Notes: a model not told the origin generated them from the sequence alone. A stretch of DNA of 49,678 bases from Lachnospiraceae bacterium (GCA_019420465.1 JAHZHB010000138.1:1-49678), one strand, 5' to 3'; shown: positions 25,297 through 33,820, numbered from the stretch's first letter. Translations and numbers: made by a program.

Positions 25297-26322
25297 TTGT
25301 ATCGATATGAATTGGAAGTGCTGGAAAAATACGGTATTCATACAGAAAATCTGGTCAGAGGGCGTGGCGCCTGGATCTGTGAAACAGAAGATGGCTTAAG
25401 AATCCTGCAGGAATATCCGGGTTCGGTACAAAAGCTGATCTGGCAGAAGCTGATCCAGGAAAAGATTGAGGACAGCGGTATCGCATGTACGGATATGCTT
25501 CTGCCAAATCTGGAGGGAGAGCTGTACAGCCGGGACAGAGCCGGCACGGTCTACACCCTGCGCTGCTGGTACCGTGGCAGAGAGTGCGATACACATGCGA
25601 TTGCGGATATACGAAAAGGAGCCCGTGTGCTGGCACAGATACATACGGTGATGACGATTCCGTATCAGCAGCAGTATGCCCCGCCGTCGCTGTATGAAGA
25701 CTGTCTGCGGCATAACAGGGAATTAAAGCGTACGGCACGTTATCTTAAAAAACGCCGACAGAAAAATACCTTTGAGGAACTTCTGGCGGCTTCTATGGAA
25801 GCTTTCATACGACAGGGTGAGGATGCGCTGGCCATGATGGACAAAAAAGAAGAAAAACCGCCATGTGCCGGGCGTGAGACCGGCGTATGCCACGGGGATT
25901 TTACACAGCACAATCTGCTGTTTGACGGTCAGAGGATCGTGGTGATCGGTTTTCAGAAATGGAATTATGAAAAGCAGAGTGCCGATCTGTACCGGTATAT
26001 GCGTAAGATCCTGGAAAAGAATGACTGGAACATGCAGCTGTTTGAACAGATGCTGCAATGGTATCAGGATGTCCGTCCGTTGCCGGAGGAGGAAAAGCAG
26101 GATCTGTGCCTGCGTCTGTGCTATCCCTGGAAAAACTGGAAACTGGCAAACTATTATATGCAGAGCTCAAAAACCATGCCGCCGGGGAAAAACATGGAAA
26201 AAATGGTAAAGATCCTGCGGCAGCAGAAAAACTGGAGTCAGTTTGTGGAAAATATCAGTACAAACCCTGTAAATATGCGGTTTTTCCTTGACAAACAGGG
26301 GCATTCGTTATATAAGTATTGA
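25297..26322 (+). CDS. cotS: CotS-family spore coat protein (kinase-like fold)
   Basis: 341 residues of the CotS/YsxE group, which has an aminoglycoside-phosphotransferase-like fold. The catalytic-loop motif HGDFTQHN is present at 199-206, but the DFG-like motif reads VVIGFQKW with Gly218 where active relatives have Asp, so metal binding and kinase activity are doubtful. Start is TTG at 25297 with GAGGGGGA upstream; no better start is seen. The Shine-Dalgarno is paired in a leader hairpin. Likely produced in the mother cell and placed in the spore coat; this is inferred from the family. Confidence 0.82.
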   Translation: MYRYELEVLEKYGIHTENLVRGRGAWICETEDGLRILQEYPGSVQKLIWQKLIQEKIEDSGIACTDMLLPNLEGELYSRDRAGTVYTLRCWYRGRECDTHAIADIRKGARVLAQIHTVMTIPYQQQYAPPSLYEDCLRHNRELKRTARYLKKRRQKNTFEELLAASMEAFIRQGEDALAMMDKKEEKPPCAGRETGVCHGDFTQHNLLFDGQRIVVIGFQKWNYEKQSADLYRYMRKILEKNDWNMQLFEQMLQWYQDVRPLPEEEKQDLCLRLCYPWKNWKLANYYMQSSKTMPPGKNMEKMVKILRQQKNWSQFVENISTNPVNMRFFLDKQGHSLYKY

Positions 26323-26444
26323 TGTGCATCTCATGAAGAGAGACTCGTGAAGATGAAGATAAGCAGCATATCCATGCGGTCTGAGAAATTCCCCTGCGGA
26401 TTTTCGACACGATGATGATTTGCTGAATACAGGAGGAATTAGAA

Positions 26445-26720
26445 ATGAACAAGACTGAATTAGTAGCAGCTATGGCTGAGAAAGCCGGACTGTCCAAAAA
26501 AAGTGCAGAAGCAGCGCTGAAAGCATTTGAGGATGTTGTTGCTGAAGAGTTAAAAAAAGGTGAAAAGATCCAGATGGTAGGTTTCGGTACATTTGAAGTT
26601 TCCGAGAGAGCAGCCAGAGAAGGAAGAAACCCGCAGACAGGTGCTTCCATGACGATCGCAGCTTCCAAAGCTCCGAAATTCAAAGCTGGTAAAGCTTTAA
26701 AGGATATGCTGAACAAATAA
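26445..26720 (+). CDS. hup: HU-family DNA-binding protein
   Basis: 91 residues with the HU fold (MNKTELVAAMAEKAGLSKKSAEAALKAFEDVV) and the DNA-binding arm region (GFGTFEVSERAAREGRNPQTG). It is a nucleoid protein that bends DNA nonspecifically as a dimer. AGGAGG precedes the ATG. It has its own terminator. Upstream of the rqcP-yabP cluster as in many Clostridia. Confidence 0.98.
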   Translation: MNKTELVAAMAEKAGLSKKSAEAALKAFEDVVAEELKKGEKIQMVGFGTFEVSERAAREGRNPQTGASMTIAASKAPKFKAGKALKDMLNK

Positions 26721-26737
26721 TTCGCATAAACGATCAG

Positions 26738-26767
26738 ACCGGGCAGGAAACTGTCCGGTTCTTTTTT
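26738..26767 (+). terminator. intrinsic terminator after hup
   Basis: ACCGGGCAG-GAAA-CTGTCCGGT followed by TCTTTTTT. The 36-bp repeat copy 2 starts 6 bases later. Confidence 0.92.
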
Positions 26768-26772
26768 GCCAG

Positions 26773-26808
26773 TGCATATCAATAATTGGTCCAGTGGACC
26801 AATGTTGA
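26773..26808 (+). repeat. 36-bp palindrome-bearing repeat, copy 2
   Basis: This copy contains ATTGGTCCAGTGGACCAAT (26785-26803), a perfect 9+1+9 dyad. It matches 3201-3236 at 30 of 36 positions, including flanks TGCATATC and TTGA. It lies between the hup terminator and the rqcP start, where it could act as an operator for the rqcP-yabP operon or be a dispersed repeat. Confidence 0.75.
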
Positions 26809-26855
26809 TGGCATATGTAGTAAAAAAGTAAATGCAAAAAAGTGAGCGTGATAAA

Positions 26856-27095
26856 ATGAGATTAGACAAATTTTTAAAGGTCAGCCGCCTGATCAAACGT
26901 AGAACGGTGGCCAATGAAGCCTGTGATGCCGGACGGGTTCTTTTGAATGGTAAGCCGGCAAAGGCATCGACAGCGGTAAAAAACGGTGATGTACTGGAAA
27001 TCCAGTTCGGTACACGTACAGTGAAAGCCGAGATCCTGGACGTACAGGATACCGTAAAAAAAGAAGAGGCAAAGGAGCTCTACCGCTATCTCTGA
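26856..27095 (+). CDS. rqcP: S4-domain RNA-binding protein RqcP (YabO)
   Basis: 79 residues, mostly one S4 domain: MRLDKFLKVSRLIKRRTVANEACDAGRVLLNGKPAKASTAVKNGDVLEI. RqcP works with RqcH in ribosome quality control, supporting poly-alanine tailing on stalled 50S subunits. The ATG at 26856 is chosen by homology; the ribosome binding site (GTGAGCGTGA) is weak, and a start at 26832 would add eight residues. It heads the yabP-yabQ-divIC set. Confidence 0.93.
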   Translation: MRLDKFLKVSRLIKRRTVANEACDAGRVLLNGKPAKASTAVKNGDVLEIQFGTRTVKAEILDVQDTVKKEEAKELYRYL

Positions 27096-27151
27096 TAGCA
27101 TGAAATCCTGTACCGTGACATAGACTGGATAGAAAAAGAGAAGTATCGCCT

Positions 27152-27436
27152 ATGCAGGAAAGCAAAGCAGAGGAAAAACATGAGCTGCATCTTTCAGACT
27201 GCGGATCCGGAAAAATTACAGGTATCAGAGAAGTACTGGCTTTTGATCCCGAAGAAATCCGGCTGGATACGGTCTGCGGACGTCTGCTGCTTCGGGGAAA
27301 ACAGCTGCATATCAGCCAGCTGTCTGTAGAGACCGGATGTGTCACCCTGACAGGAACCGTTGACAGCGTACAGTATCTCAGAAAAACAGCAGCAAAGAAT
27401 GCTGAAAAGAGCGTCTTTAAGAGGCTGTTTCAATGA
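27152..27436 (+). CDS. yabP: sporulation protein YabP
   Basis: 94 residues of the YabP/YqfC family: HELHLSDCGSGKITGIREVLAFDPEEIRLDTVCGRLLLRGKQLHISQLSVETGCVTLTGTVDSVQY. Required for spore formation in the mother cell in Bacillus, where yabP and yabQ form a sigma-E operon. The stop overlaps the yabQ start (ATGA). The ribosome binding site is modest (AGAGAAG). Confidence 0.93.
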   Translation: MQESKAEEKHELHLSDCGSGKITGIREVLAFDPEEIRLDTVCGRLLLRGKQLHISQLSVETGCVTLTGTVDSVQYLRKTAAKNAEKSVFKRLFQ

Positions 27437-27912
27437 GGACACAAACAGAGGCTGCCCGTGATGCATTTTTACTGTTGCAGATGCTCAAAGCCGGCGTATA
27501 TACAGGTATGGCCTATGATGGCCTGCGCATATGCAGAAATACATGGTTTCACAGCAGATGCTTCAGGGATGCTGAGGATCTGGTGTTCTGGATATGCGTG
27601 GGCCTTTTGTATTTTGATCATATGCTCCGGCTGTCGGATGGCAGAGTACGTGTGGTCTGGATCGCAGTGGCAGTGGCGGGCGGACTGCTGTATGAAGGCC
27701 TGCTGAGCTGCTATGTGGTACGGGCAGGCACATGGATCCTGGGTTGTCTGATGTGGCCGGTAAGAAAAATGCTTTTTGGTGTCTCAATGTGTATAAAATG
27801 GTTGAAATATCATGGTAAAAGAGGTAAAATCGCATTATATGGTCATTTGGCACGTTACAGGAAAAAGAATGACCGGGGAGAACGAAAGCATAATGGCGAG
27901 AGCAGGATATAA
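27433..27912 (+). CDS. yabQ: spore cortex biosynthesis protein YabQ
   Basis: 159-residue membrane protein with three hydrophobic segments (about 8-28, 45-65, 72-100) and the YabQ pattern LLLQMLKAGVYTGMAYDGLRI...FHSRCFRDAEDLVFWICVGLLYF. It localises to the forespore outer membrane in Bacillus and is needed for cortex formation. It starts within the yabP stop (4-base overlap) and overlaps the divIC start. Confidence 0.9.
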   Translation: MRTQTEAARDAFLLLQMLKAGVYTGMAYDGLRICRNTWFHSRCFRDAEDLVFWICVGLLYFDHMLRLSDGRVRVVWIAVAVAGGLLYEGLLSCYVVRAGTWILGCLMWPVRKMLFGVSMCIKWLKYHGKRGKIALYGHLARYRKKNDRGERKHNGESRI

Positions 27913-28219
27913 AAAACGGGCGTATCGTGCCAGCAGAGGATATCGGCAGAACTTTATAGGTATGCTGATGATCGTGATGATCGTATGTGTTTTGCTGGGC
28001 GTGATCTGTGTAAAGAGCAGAATGATGAAGCAGACGATCCAAAACAATCAGGATACGATCGCAACACTGGAAACACAGGTCGAGGCGGAGACGAAGCGTA
28101 CCGAAGATATTGAGAAACAAAGTGAATATATGAAAAGTGACGAATACATTGCCAAGATTGCCAGAGAAAAGCTGGGACTTGTCAATGATGATGAGATTAT
28201 GTTTAAAGAATCAAAATAA
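27869..28219 (+). CDS. divIC: septum formation initiator, FtsL/DivIC family
   Basis: 116 residues. One transmembrane segment (about 28-50) is followed by a coiled coil (QTIQNNQDTIATLETQVEAETKRTEDI) and the conserved YIAKIAREKLGLVNDDEIMF end, the DivIC signature. It acts in the divisome with FtsL and DivIB. The ATG at 27869 has AGGA at 6 bases; a start at 27893 is an alternative. The gene overlaps the end of yabQ by 44 bases. Confidence 0.9.
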   Translation: MTGENESIMARAGYKKRAYRASRGYRQNFIGMLMIVMIVCVLLGVICVKSRMMKQTIQNNQDTIATLETQVEAETKRTEDIEKQSEYMKSDEYIAKIAREKLGLVNDDEIMFKESK

Positions 28220-28237
28220 TTTGCAGAGTGCCACGGT

Positions 28238-28270
28238 TTGACAGATTTTGCCGGCCGGTTCTGATATACT
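28238..28270 (+). promoter_or_regulatory. long-spacer spoIIE promoter with Spo0A-like box
   Basis: TTGACA (28238-28243), 21 bases, TATACT (28265-28270). The -35 overlaps TTTGACA, one mismatch from the 0A box TTCGNCA. The Bacillus spoIIE and spoIIG promoters are described with similarly long 21-22 base spacers and Spo0A activation. Confidence 0.65.
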
Positions 28271-28271
28271 G

Positions 28272-28295
28272 CCTCCTGACAGGACAGTCAGGGGG
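28272..28295 (+). promoter_or_regulatory. hairpin over the spoIIE ribosome binding site
   Basis: CCTCCTGAC pairs with GTCAGGGGG across a 6-nt loop; the right arm contains the G-rich Shine-Dalgarno 8 bases before the ATG. Initiation may be controlled by this structure. Confidence 0.6.
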
Positions 28296-28303
28296 GATGG
28301 CAT

Positions 28304-29779
28304 ATGCAGCAAATACTGATTGCCATGCTCACAGCCGGATCGGTACTGGCGTTGTTGGGCATGGCAAAAGTTTTTTCTGAGAATAAAGAGCGTGTATGGA
28401 TGCAGGAGCTTCCGCAGGACCGGATGCTCTGGCTTAAGGCAGAAGCTTTCGGTGCTCTGTCAAGAACGATGGAGCAGGAAGAAACAGAAGAACCGGACAT
28501 ACAGAGAACGCAGGAGGAGATATGGGCCGGTTTCCGGCGAAAAGCCTGCGACGGATGTGCGTACAGGCCAAACTGCGACCGTGTGGGCCGTATTCATCGA
28601 AAACAGTATGCTGCCCGGATGATAGGGCTTTTAGAAGACAATCAGGAAAAGGCCTTTGAGGACAGTATGACAGACTGGATCAGCTGGTGCAGCCGGGGCC
28701 GGGAAACGACACAGACCTTAAAGTTCTGTGTGCAGGAATACCACAGGGAAAGGTTCTGGCAGGACAGACTGAAAAATATGCGCATGATCATGGCTATGCA
28801 GCTGGGCGAGATCGCCCATATGCTCAGACAGTCGGCCAGAGAATCAGCCCGATACCAGCCGCTGGGAAAGACAATGGAAAAACAGCTGAAAATTGCAGCC
28901 GGCCGGCAGGGCATACAGATCGGCGAGATCTGGGTGCTTGAAAAGGATACGCGGCGGATCAGCTTTTTTATGACCCTGCGTTCAAAAAACCGGAAAAATA
29001 TTCCGGTAAAGGCTGTTTGCGGCCTGCTGGAACAGCGGACAGGACGCCATCTGACAGCGGATCCGGGACAAAAGACCTGTATCGGAGAGGAGTACGGGCT
29101 GTACAGTTTTAGCGAGACCGTACGTTTTGAAATCTTCTGCGGCGTCAGCAGGCGGTCCGGGATACAAAAAAGCGTATGCGGTGACAATTACAGCATTTTT
29201 ACAGAAGACGGACATGCCTACCTGTGCCTTTCCGATGGGATGGGGCGTGGATACGGTGCGCAAAGGAGCAGTGAGCAGCTTCTGAATCTTCTGGAAGAGT
29301 TTGTGACCTGCGGTTTTTCAAAGGAAACGACCTTTCAGCTTCTGCATACCATGCTGCTGTTACAGGAAGAGCAGGAAGCCTATGCCACGCTGGATCTGTG
29401 CCAGATCAATCTGTATACCGGTGTCTGTGAGTTTATGAAAGCGGGAGCAGCAGCTTCCTATATTATAAGGAAACGGCATGTGCAGCCGGTGGAGCTTCCG
29501 GCGATGGCACCGGGACTGGAAAAAAAGACAGGGTACGAAAAGCTCAGAGTCAGGTTAAGGCCGGGAGATTATATCGTTATGCTAACGGACGGTGTAAGTG
29601 ATACTCTGGCAGACAAAGATACAGCAAAGACCGTGGAAAAACTGCTGGAAACGGTAAAACAGCAGGCCCCAAAGAAAATGAGTGAAGCTATTCTGGATGC
29701 AGTGCCCGCGTCAGAGGATCATCAAAAAACGGATGATATGACAGTGCTTGTGGCCGGTTTCTGGGAAAAACAGGAGTAG
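28304..29779 (+). CDS. spoIIE: stage II sporulation protein E, short form (PP2C phosphatase)
   Basis: 491 residues. The C-terminal PP2C phosphatase domain (about 285-491) has CGDNYSIF, CLSDGMGRGYGA, MLTDGVSD and DDMTVLV motifs that hold the metal-binding Asp residues. A central region (about 55-280, including ACDGCAYRPNC) resembles the FtsZ-interacting part. Only one N-terminal membrane segment is predicted (about 3-23), whereas Bacillus SpoIIE has ten spans and about 827 residues. It normally dephosphorylates SpoIIAA to activate sigma-F in the forespore. The locus position (divIC-spoIIE-tilS) is conserved, so this is the spoIIE orthologue in shortened form rather than a paralogue. Confidence 0.87.
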   Translation: MQQILIAMLTAGSVLALLGMAKVFSENKERVWMQELPQDRMLWLKAEAFGALSRTMEQEETEEPDIQRTQEEIWAGFRRKACDGCAYRPNCDRVGRIHRKQYAARMIGLLEDNQEKAFEDSMTDWISWCSRGRETTQTLKFCVQEYHRERFWQDRLKNMRMIMAMQLGEIAHMLRQSARESARYQPLGKTMEKQLKIAAGRQGIQIGEIWVLEKDTRRISFFMTLRSKNRKNIPVKAVCGLLEQRTGRHLTADPGQKTCIGEEYGLYSFSETVRFEIFCGVSRRSGIQKSVCGDNYSIFTEDGHAYLCLSDGMGRGYGAQRSSEQLLNLLEEFVTCGFSKETTFQLLHTMLLLQEEQEAYATLDLCQINLYTGVCEFMKAGAAASYIIRKRHVQPVELPAMAPGLEKKTGYEKLRVRLRPGDYIVMLTDGVSDTLADKDTAKTVEKLLETVKQQAPKKMSEAILDAVPASEDHQKTDDMTVLVAGFWEKQE

Positions 29780-29785
29780 AGACAG

Positions 29786-31159
29786 ATGATACAGCGGATC
29801 GAAGAATTTATGAAACAATGGCATATGCTGCCGGAAAATGGCCGTATTCTTGTGGGATTTTCCGGGGGTGCAGATTCGCTGTGCCTGATGGAGGTGCTGC
29901 GGGAGCTGTCGAAAAAGTATGGTTTGACGCTTCGGGCGGTGCATGTGCATCATGGAATCCGTGGAGAAAGCGCGGATAAAGATGCTGCTTTTGTGGAAGA
30001 ATACTGTAAGAAACATGCGATCGACTGTCAGGTCTACAGAGTTTTTGCAGAAGATGAGGCCAGAAAATATCATATAGGTCTGGAAGAAGCCGGCCGGCAG
30101 CTCAGGTACCGGCTGTTTCAGAAAGAGGCCAGAGACTGGAATGCGCAGGCTGTTGCAGTGGCGCATCATAAAAACGATCAGGCGGAGACGATGCTGTTTC
30201 AGATGGCCAGAGGCAGCAGCCTTACCGGCGCCGGGGGGATACGCCCGGTGCAGGGACAGATCATACGGCCGCTGCTTTGCACAGACAGGGACGAGATCCG
30301 GGCATTTTTGCGGGAGAGAGGACTGTCGTGGCGGGAAGATGCGACGAATGAAGATACAGTCTATACAAGAAATCTGATCCGTAAAGAAGTGATTCCCCTG
30401 CTGTCAAAGATCAATACAGAGGCGGTGTCCCATCTGGCGGCGCTGGCGCTGGATCTGCAGCAGACAGAAAACTATATGCAAAAGCAGGAGGACAGATTGT
30501 GGAAACAGCTGGTGCGGGAGGAAAAGGACAGCCTGTGCCTGGATGACGGACTGGCAGAAGAGGACGGTCTGCTGCTTTTCAGGATCTGCTATCGTGCGAT
30601 CATAAAAAGTGCCGGTGGCGCAAAGAATATTACCAGAGAACATGCCAGAGGTGTGGCGGCTCTTTTTGATATGCCCTGTGGAAAAACGTATACACTGCCG
30701 GACGGCATGAAAGCATGGCGGGAAAAGGACGGTGTGTGTGTGGGAAGACAAAAGGCTGCCCGGGCGGATGCCATGTACAGGCTTTCTCTTGAAGAACCCT
30801 GTTTTGTGGGAACATGGAAAGTCACACTTTCCCTTCACACGGTAAAACCGGGAAAAATTACAGAAAAAACGTATACGAAATGGGTCGATTATGATAAAAT
30901 CAAATCGAATTTGATCTTACGGAGGCGGCAGCCGGAGGATGTGCTCTGCATCGACATGGCAGGACACCACAAAAAACTGAACCGTTTTCTGATCGATCGC
31001 AAGATTCCCCAGCACAAAAGAGACAGCCTGTGGCTGTTTGCAGACGGTTGTCATGTAGTATGGATACCGGGTGAGCGCCTGGGGGCAGAGTACAAAGTAA
31101 CAGAGGAAACAAAACGTGTCCTCGAGATAAAGATCACAGGAGAGTGTGAAGATGAGTGA
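29786..31159 (+). CDS. tilS: tRNA(Ile)-lysidine synthase
   Basis: 457 residues. The PP-loop SGGADSLCL is near 26-34 and the N-terminal ATPase domain runs to about 210 (HVHHGIRGESADKDAAF, AVAHHKNDQAETMLFQMARGSSLTGAGGI). The C-terminal domains cover about 230-457. It converts the wobble C34 of tRNA-Ile(CAU) to lysidine. Starts 6 bases after the spoIIE stop and overlaps the hpt start by 8 bases. Confidence 0.95.
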   Translation: MIQRIEEFMKQWHMLPENGRILVGFSGGADSLCLMEVLRELSKKYGLTLRAVHVHHGIRGESADKDAAFVEEYCKKHAIDCQVYRVFAEDEARKYHIGLEEAGRQLRYRLFQKEARDWNAQAVAVAHHKNDQAETMLFQMARGSSLTGAGGIRPVQGQIIRPLLCTDRDEIRAFLRERGLSWREDATNEDTVYTRNLIRKEVIPLLSKINTEAVSHLAALALDLQQTENYMQKQEDRLWKQLVREEKDSLCLDDGLAEEDGLLLFRICYRAIIKSAGGAKNITREHARGVAALFDMPCGKTYTLPDGMKAWREKDGVCVGRQKAARADAMYRLSLEEPCFVGTWKVTLSLHTVKPGKITEKTYTKWVDYDKIKSNLILRRRQPEDVLCIDMAGHHKKLNRFLIDRKIPQHKRDSLWLFADGCHVVWIPGERLGAEYKVTEETKRVLEIKITGECEDE

Positions 31160-31685
31160 TAAGATAAAAGTATTGTTAAGCGAAGAAGAAGTATCCAAAA
31201 AACTGGATGAGATGGCAGCTATTTTAAACCGTGATTATGCAGGTAAGTGTATTCATCTTGTAGGTATCTTAAAGGGCAGTGTTTTCTTTACCTGCGAGCT
31301 GGCCAAGCGGCTGACCGTACCGGTTACCATGGATTTTATGTCAGTATCCAGCTATGGAAACAGTACCAAATCCTCCGGCGTTGTCAAGATTATCAAGGAT
31401 CTGGACGAGCCGCTGCAGGGCAGAGATGTACTGATCGTGGAGGATATCGTAGATACCGGACGTACGCTGCACTATCTGATGAAGGTATTAAAAGACCGTC
31501 ATCCGGCCAGCATGAAGCTCTGCTGTATGCTGGATAAGCCGGAGCGCAGAGTGGTCGATGTCAAATCCGACTATGTCTGCTTCAATATCCCGGACGAATT
31601 CGTTGTCGGATTTGGTCTGGACTATGCACAGAAATACCGCAATCTTCCCTATATCGGTGTGATCTGTCAGGACGGGGAAGAATAA
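31152..31685 (+). CDS. hpt: hypoxanthine phosphoribosyltransferase
   Basis: 177 residues. The PRPP-binding motif VLIVEDIVDTGRTL is at about 95-108 and the conserved LVGILKGSVFF near the N terminus. It salvages hypoxanthine and guanine. The ATG at 31152 follows GGAGAG; it overlaps the tilS end. tilS-hpt-ftsH is a conserved Bacillota order. Confidence 0.96.
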   Translation: MSDKIKVLLSEEEVSKKLDEMAAILNRDYAGKCIHLVGILKGSVFFTCELAKRLTVPVTMDFMSVSSYGNSTKSSGVVKIIKDLDEPLQGRDVLIVEDIVDTGRTLHYLMKVLKDRHPASMKLCCMLDKPERRVVDVKSDYVCFNIPDEFVVGFGLDYAQKYRNLPYIGVICQDGEE

Positions 31686-31727
31686 GCAAGACTGTGCTAG
31701 GCGCAGAGATAAAGGAGTAACAGTTCA

Positions 31728-33572
31728 GTGGAAAAACAACCAAAAATATGGGGGACATATCTGCTCTTTTGTGTGGGGCTTGTCGTACTTTTCATATATC
31801 TGTCCGGCAATATAGGAACGCATGGCGAATATTCCTATCAGGATTTTAAACAGGCCGTAGAGGACGGAAGTGTAAGTGCTGTAGAGATCAAGCCAAACAG
31901 AGAGATTCCTACAGGTGCTGTAGAGGTCGAGCTTACACAGGGGCAGGAGTACCGACTTTATGTCAGTGATGTTAAGGAGGTCGAACAGCTTTTACAGGAA
32001 AACAGTATCCAGTATGTACTGGATGATGTGCCGGGAGAGAGTATCCTTGGCAATGTTATTCTGCCGGTGCTGCTTTCGCTGGTGGTCGTCATTGTTATGA
32101 TGATGTTTATGAATCGTTCCGCGGGAAACGGCGGTGGCAATATGTCGATGATGAATTTTGGCAAGAGCCGCGCAAAGCTTTCCGATGAAAAGGACCGTAA
32201 GATCACTTTTGAAGAGGTGGCCGGTCTGGAAGAAGAAAAAGAGGATCTGAAGGAAATTGTGGATTTCCTGAAAAATCCCGGCAAATATACCCGCGTGGGG
32301 GCACGTATTCCGAAAGGAGTACTGCTTGTCGGTCCTCCGGGTACCGGTAAGACTCTGATGGCAAAAGCCATTGCGGGAGAAGCCGGTGTGCCGTTTTTCA
32401 GTATTTCCGGTTCGGATTTTGTTGAGATGTTTGTCGGTGTGGGTGCTTCCCGTGTGCGTGATCTGTTTGCTGAAGGCAAAAAGCACAGTCCGTGCATTAT
32501 TTTTATCGATGAGATCGATGCCGTGGCCAGACGACGCGGTACGGGTATGGGCGGCAGCCATGATGAACGCGAACAGACCTTAAACCAGCTTCTGGTGGAA
32601 ATGGATGGTTTTGGCGTCAATGAAGGTATTATCGTTATGGCAGCGACAAACCGTGTGGATGTACTGGATCCTGCGATCCTGCGTCCGGGAAGGTTTGACC
32701 GCCAGGTGGCTGTATCAGCACCGGATGTCCGTGGACGCGAGGCCATATTAAGGGTACATGCCAAAAACAAGCCGCTGGCTGAAGACGTGGATCTGACACA
32801 GATCGCACAGACAACTGCCGGATTTACGGGAGCAGAGCTGGAGAGCCTTCTGAATGAAGCTGCGATTCTGGCGGCCAAGGATGACCGCATGTACATCCGT
32901 CAGCAGGATATCCGCAGTGCCTTTATAAAAGTGGGCATCGGTATGGAGAAAAAGAGCCGCGTGATCTCGGAAAAAGAGAAAAAGATCACAGCATACCACG
33001 AGACAGGTCATGCGATCCTGTTTCATGTGCTTCCGGATATGGAGCCGGTATATACGATCTCCATCATCCCCACAGGCATGGGTGCGGCCGGTTATACGAT
33101 GCCGCTTCCGGAAAAGGATGATATGTTTGAGACCAGAGGCAAGATGCTGGAACACATCATGGTCTGCCTGGGTGGACGTATAGCCGAGGAGCTGATCTTT
33201 GAGGATATCACAACAGGTGCCTCTCAGGATATCAAACAGGCTACAGCGCTTGCCAAGGCCATGATCACACGGTATGGTATGTCAAAGAAGCTGGGGCTTG
33301 TCGCCTATGAAAACGATTCGGACGAGGTGTTTATCGGCCGTGATCTGGGTCATACCAAGGGCTTCAGTGAGGCAACAGCAGCATCGATCGATGAGGAGAT
33401 CCGAAAGACCATAAACGACTGCTATGAAAAAGCACGCCAGATCGTGATGCAGCATGAGGATGTACTTCACCGCTGTGCGGCTGTCCTTCTGGAAAAGGAA
33501 AAGATCGGCCGCGATGAATTTGAAGAATTATTTAATGACACAGAGAAAACCCAGGAAATTGGTCAGAATTAA
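31728..33572 (+). CDS. ftsH: ATP-dependent zinc metalloprotease FtsH
   Basis: 614 residues. Two membrane segments (about 8-28 and 107-128) frame a small extracytoplasmic domain. The AAA module has Walker A GPPGTGKT at about 205-212, Walker B IIFIDEIDA, and SRH motif ATNRVDVLDPAILRPGRFDR. The zinc protease site is HETGH at about 425-429. It degrades membrane and regulatory proteins as a hexamer. Start is GTG at 31728 with AAAGGAG upstream. Ends the tilS-hpt-ftsH set. Confidence 0.98.
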   Translation: MEKQPKIWGTYLLFCVGLVVLFIYLSGNIGTHGEYSYQDFKQAVEDGSVSAVEIKPNREIPTGAVEVELTQGQEYRLYVSDVKEVEQLLQENSIQYVLDDVPGESILGNVILPVLLSLVVVIVMMMFMNRSAGNGGGNMSMMNFGKSRAKLSDEKDRKITFEEVAGLEEEKEDLKEIVDFLKNPGKYTRVGARIPKGVLLVGPPGTGKTLMAKAIAGEAGVPFFSISGSDFVEMFVGVGASRVRDLFAEGKKHSPCIIFIDEIDAVARRRGTGMGGSHDEREQTLNQLLVEMDGFGVNEGIIVMAATNRVDVLDPAILRPGRFDRQVAVSAPDVRGREAILRVHAKNKPLAEDVDLTQIAQTTAGFTGAELESLLNEAAILAAKDDRMYIRQQDIRSAFIKVGIGMEKKSRVISEKEKKITAYHETGHAILFHVLPDMEPVYTISIIPTGMGAAGYTMPLPEKDDMFETRGKMLEHIMVCLGGRIAEELIFEDITTGASQDIKQATALAKAMITRYGMSKKLGLVAYENDSDEVFIGRDLGHTKGFSEATAASIDEEIRKTINDCYEKARQIVMQHEDVLHRCAAVLLEKEKIGRDEFEELFNDTEKTQEIGQN

Positions 33573-33703
33573 CAAAAACATCAACCGATTTTTATGAACT
33601 TTGTGCAGACTTTTGGGCAGACGGACGCTATAATAAAGACCGTAAAAAACCCCCCAATACATTATATAGTTTTTGCTACACCAAAAGAGAATATGGTTCT
33701 CTG

Positions 33704-33735
33704 AAAAAAGACAACTTCCCGGTTGTCTTTTTTTT
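33704..33735 (+). terminator. intrinsic terminator after ftsH
   Basis: AAAGACAAC, 6-nt loop, GTTGTCTTT followed by a run of T residues. The 130 bases between the ftsH stop and this hairpin hold no clear gene or element. Confidence 0.9.
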
Positions 33736-33820
33736 GTACTTACCATGAAAAAAGAGACCGGATGTGCTATGATAGAAAAAAGAGAATGTCTCTGCCAAAG
33801 GCAGATAACAGGAGGAAGAC

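Noticed and set aside
31958..32896. 312-codon minus-strand frame in ftsH
   Set aside because: Antisense shadow of the highly conserved AAA domain.
33645..33700. AT-rich segment after ftsH considered as a phage attachment site
   Set aside because: No integrase, no tRNA and no matching repeat in the window; likely leader or terminator-flanking sequence.
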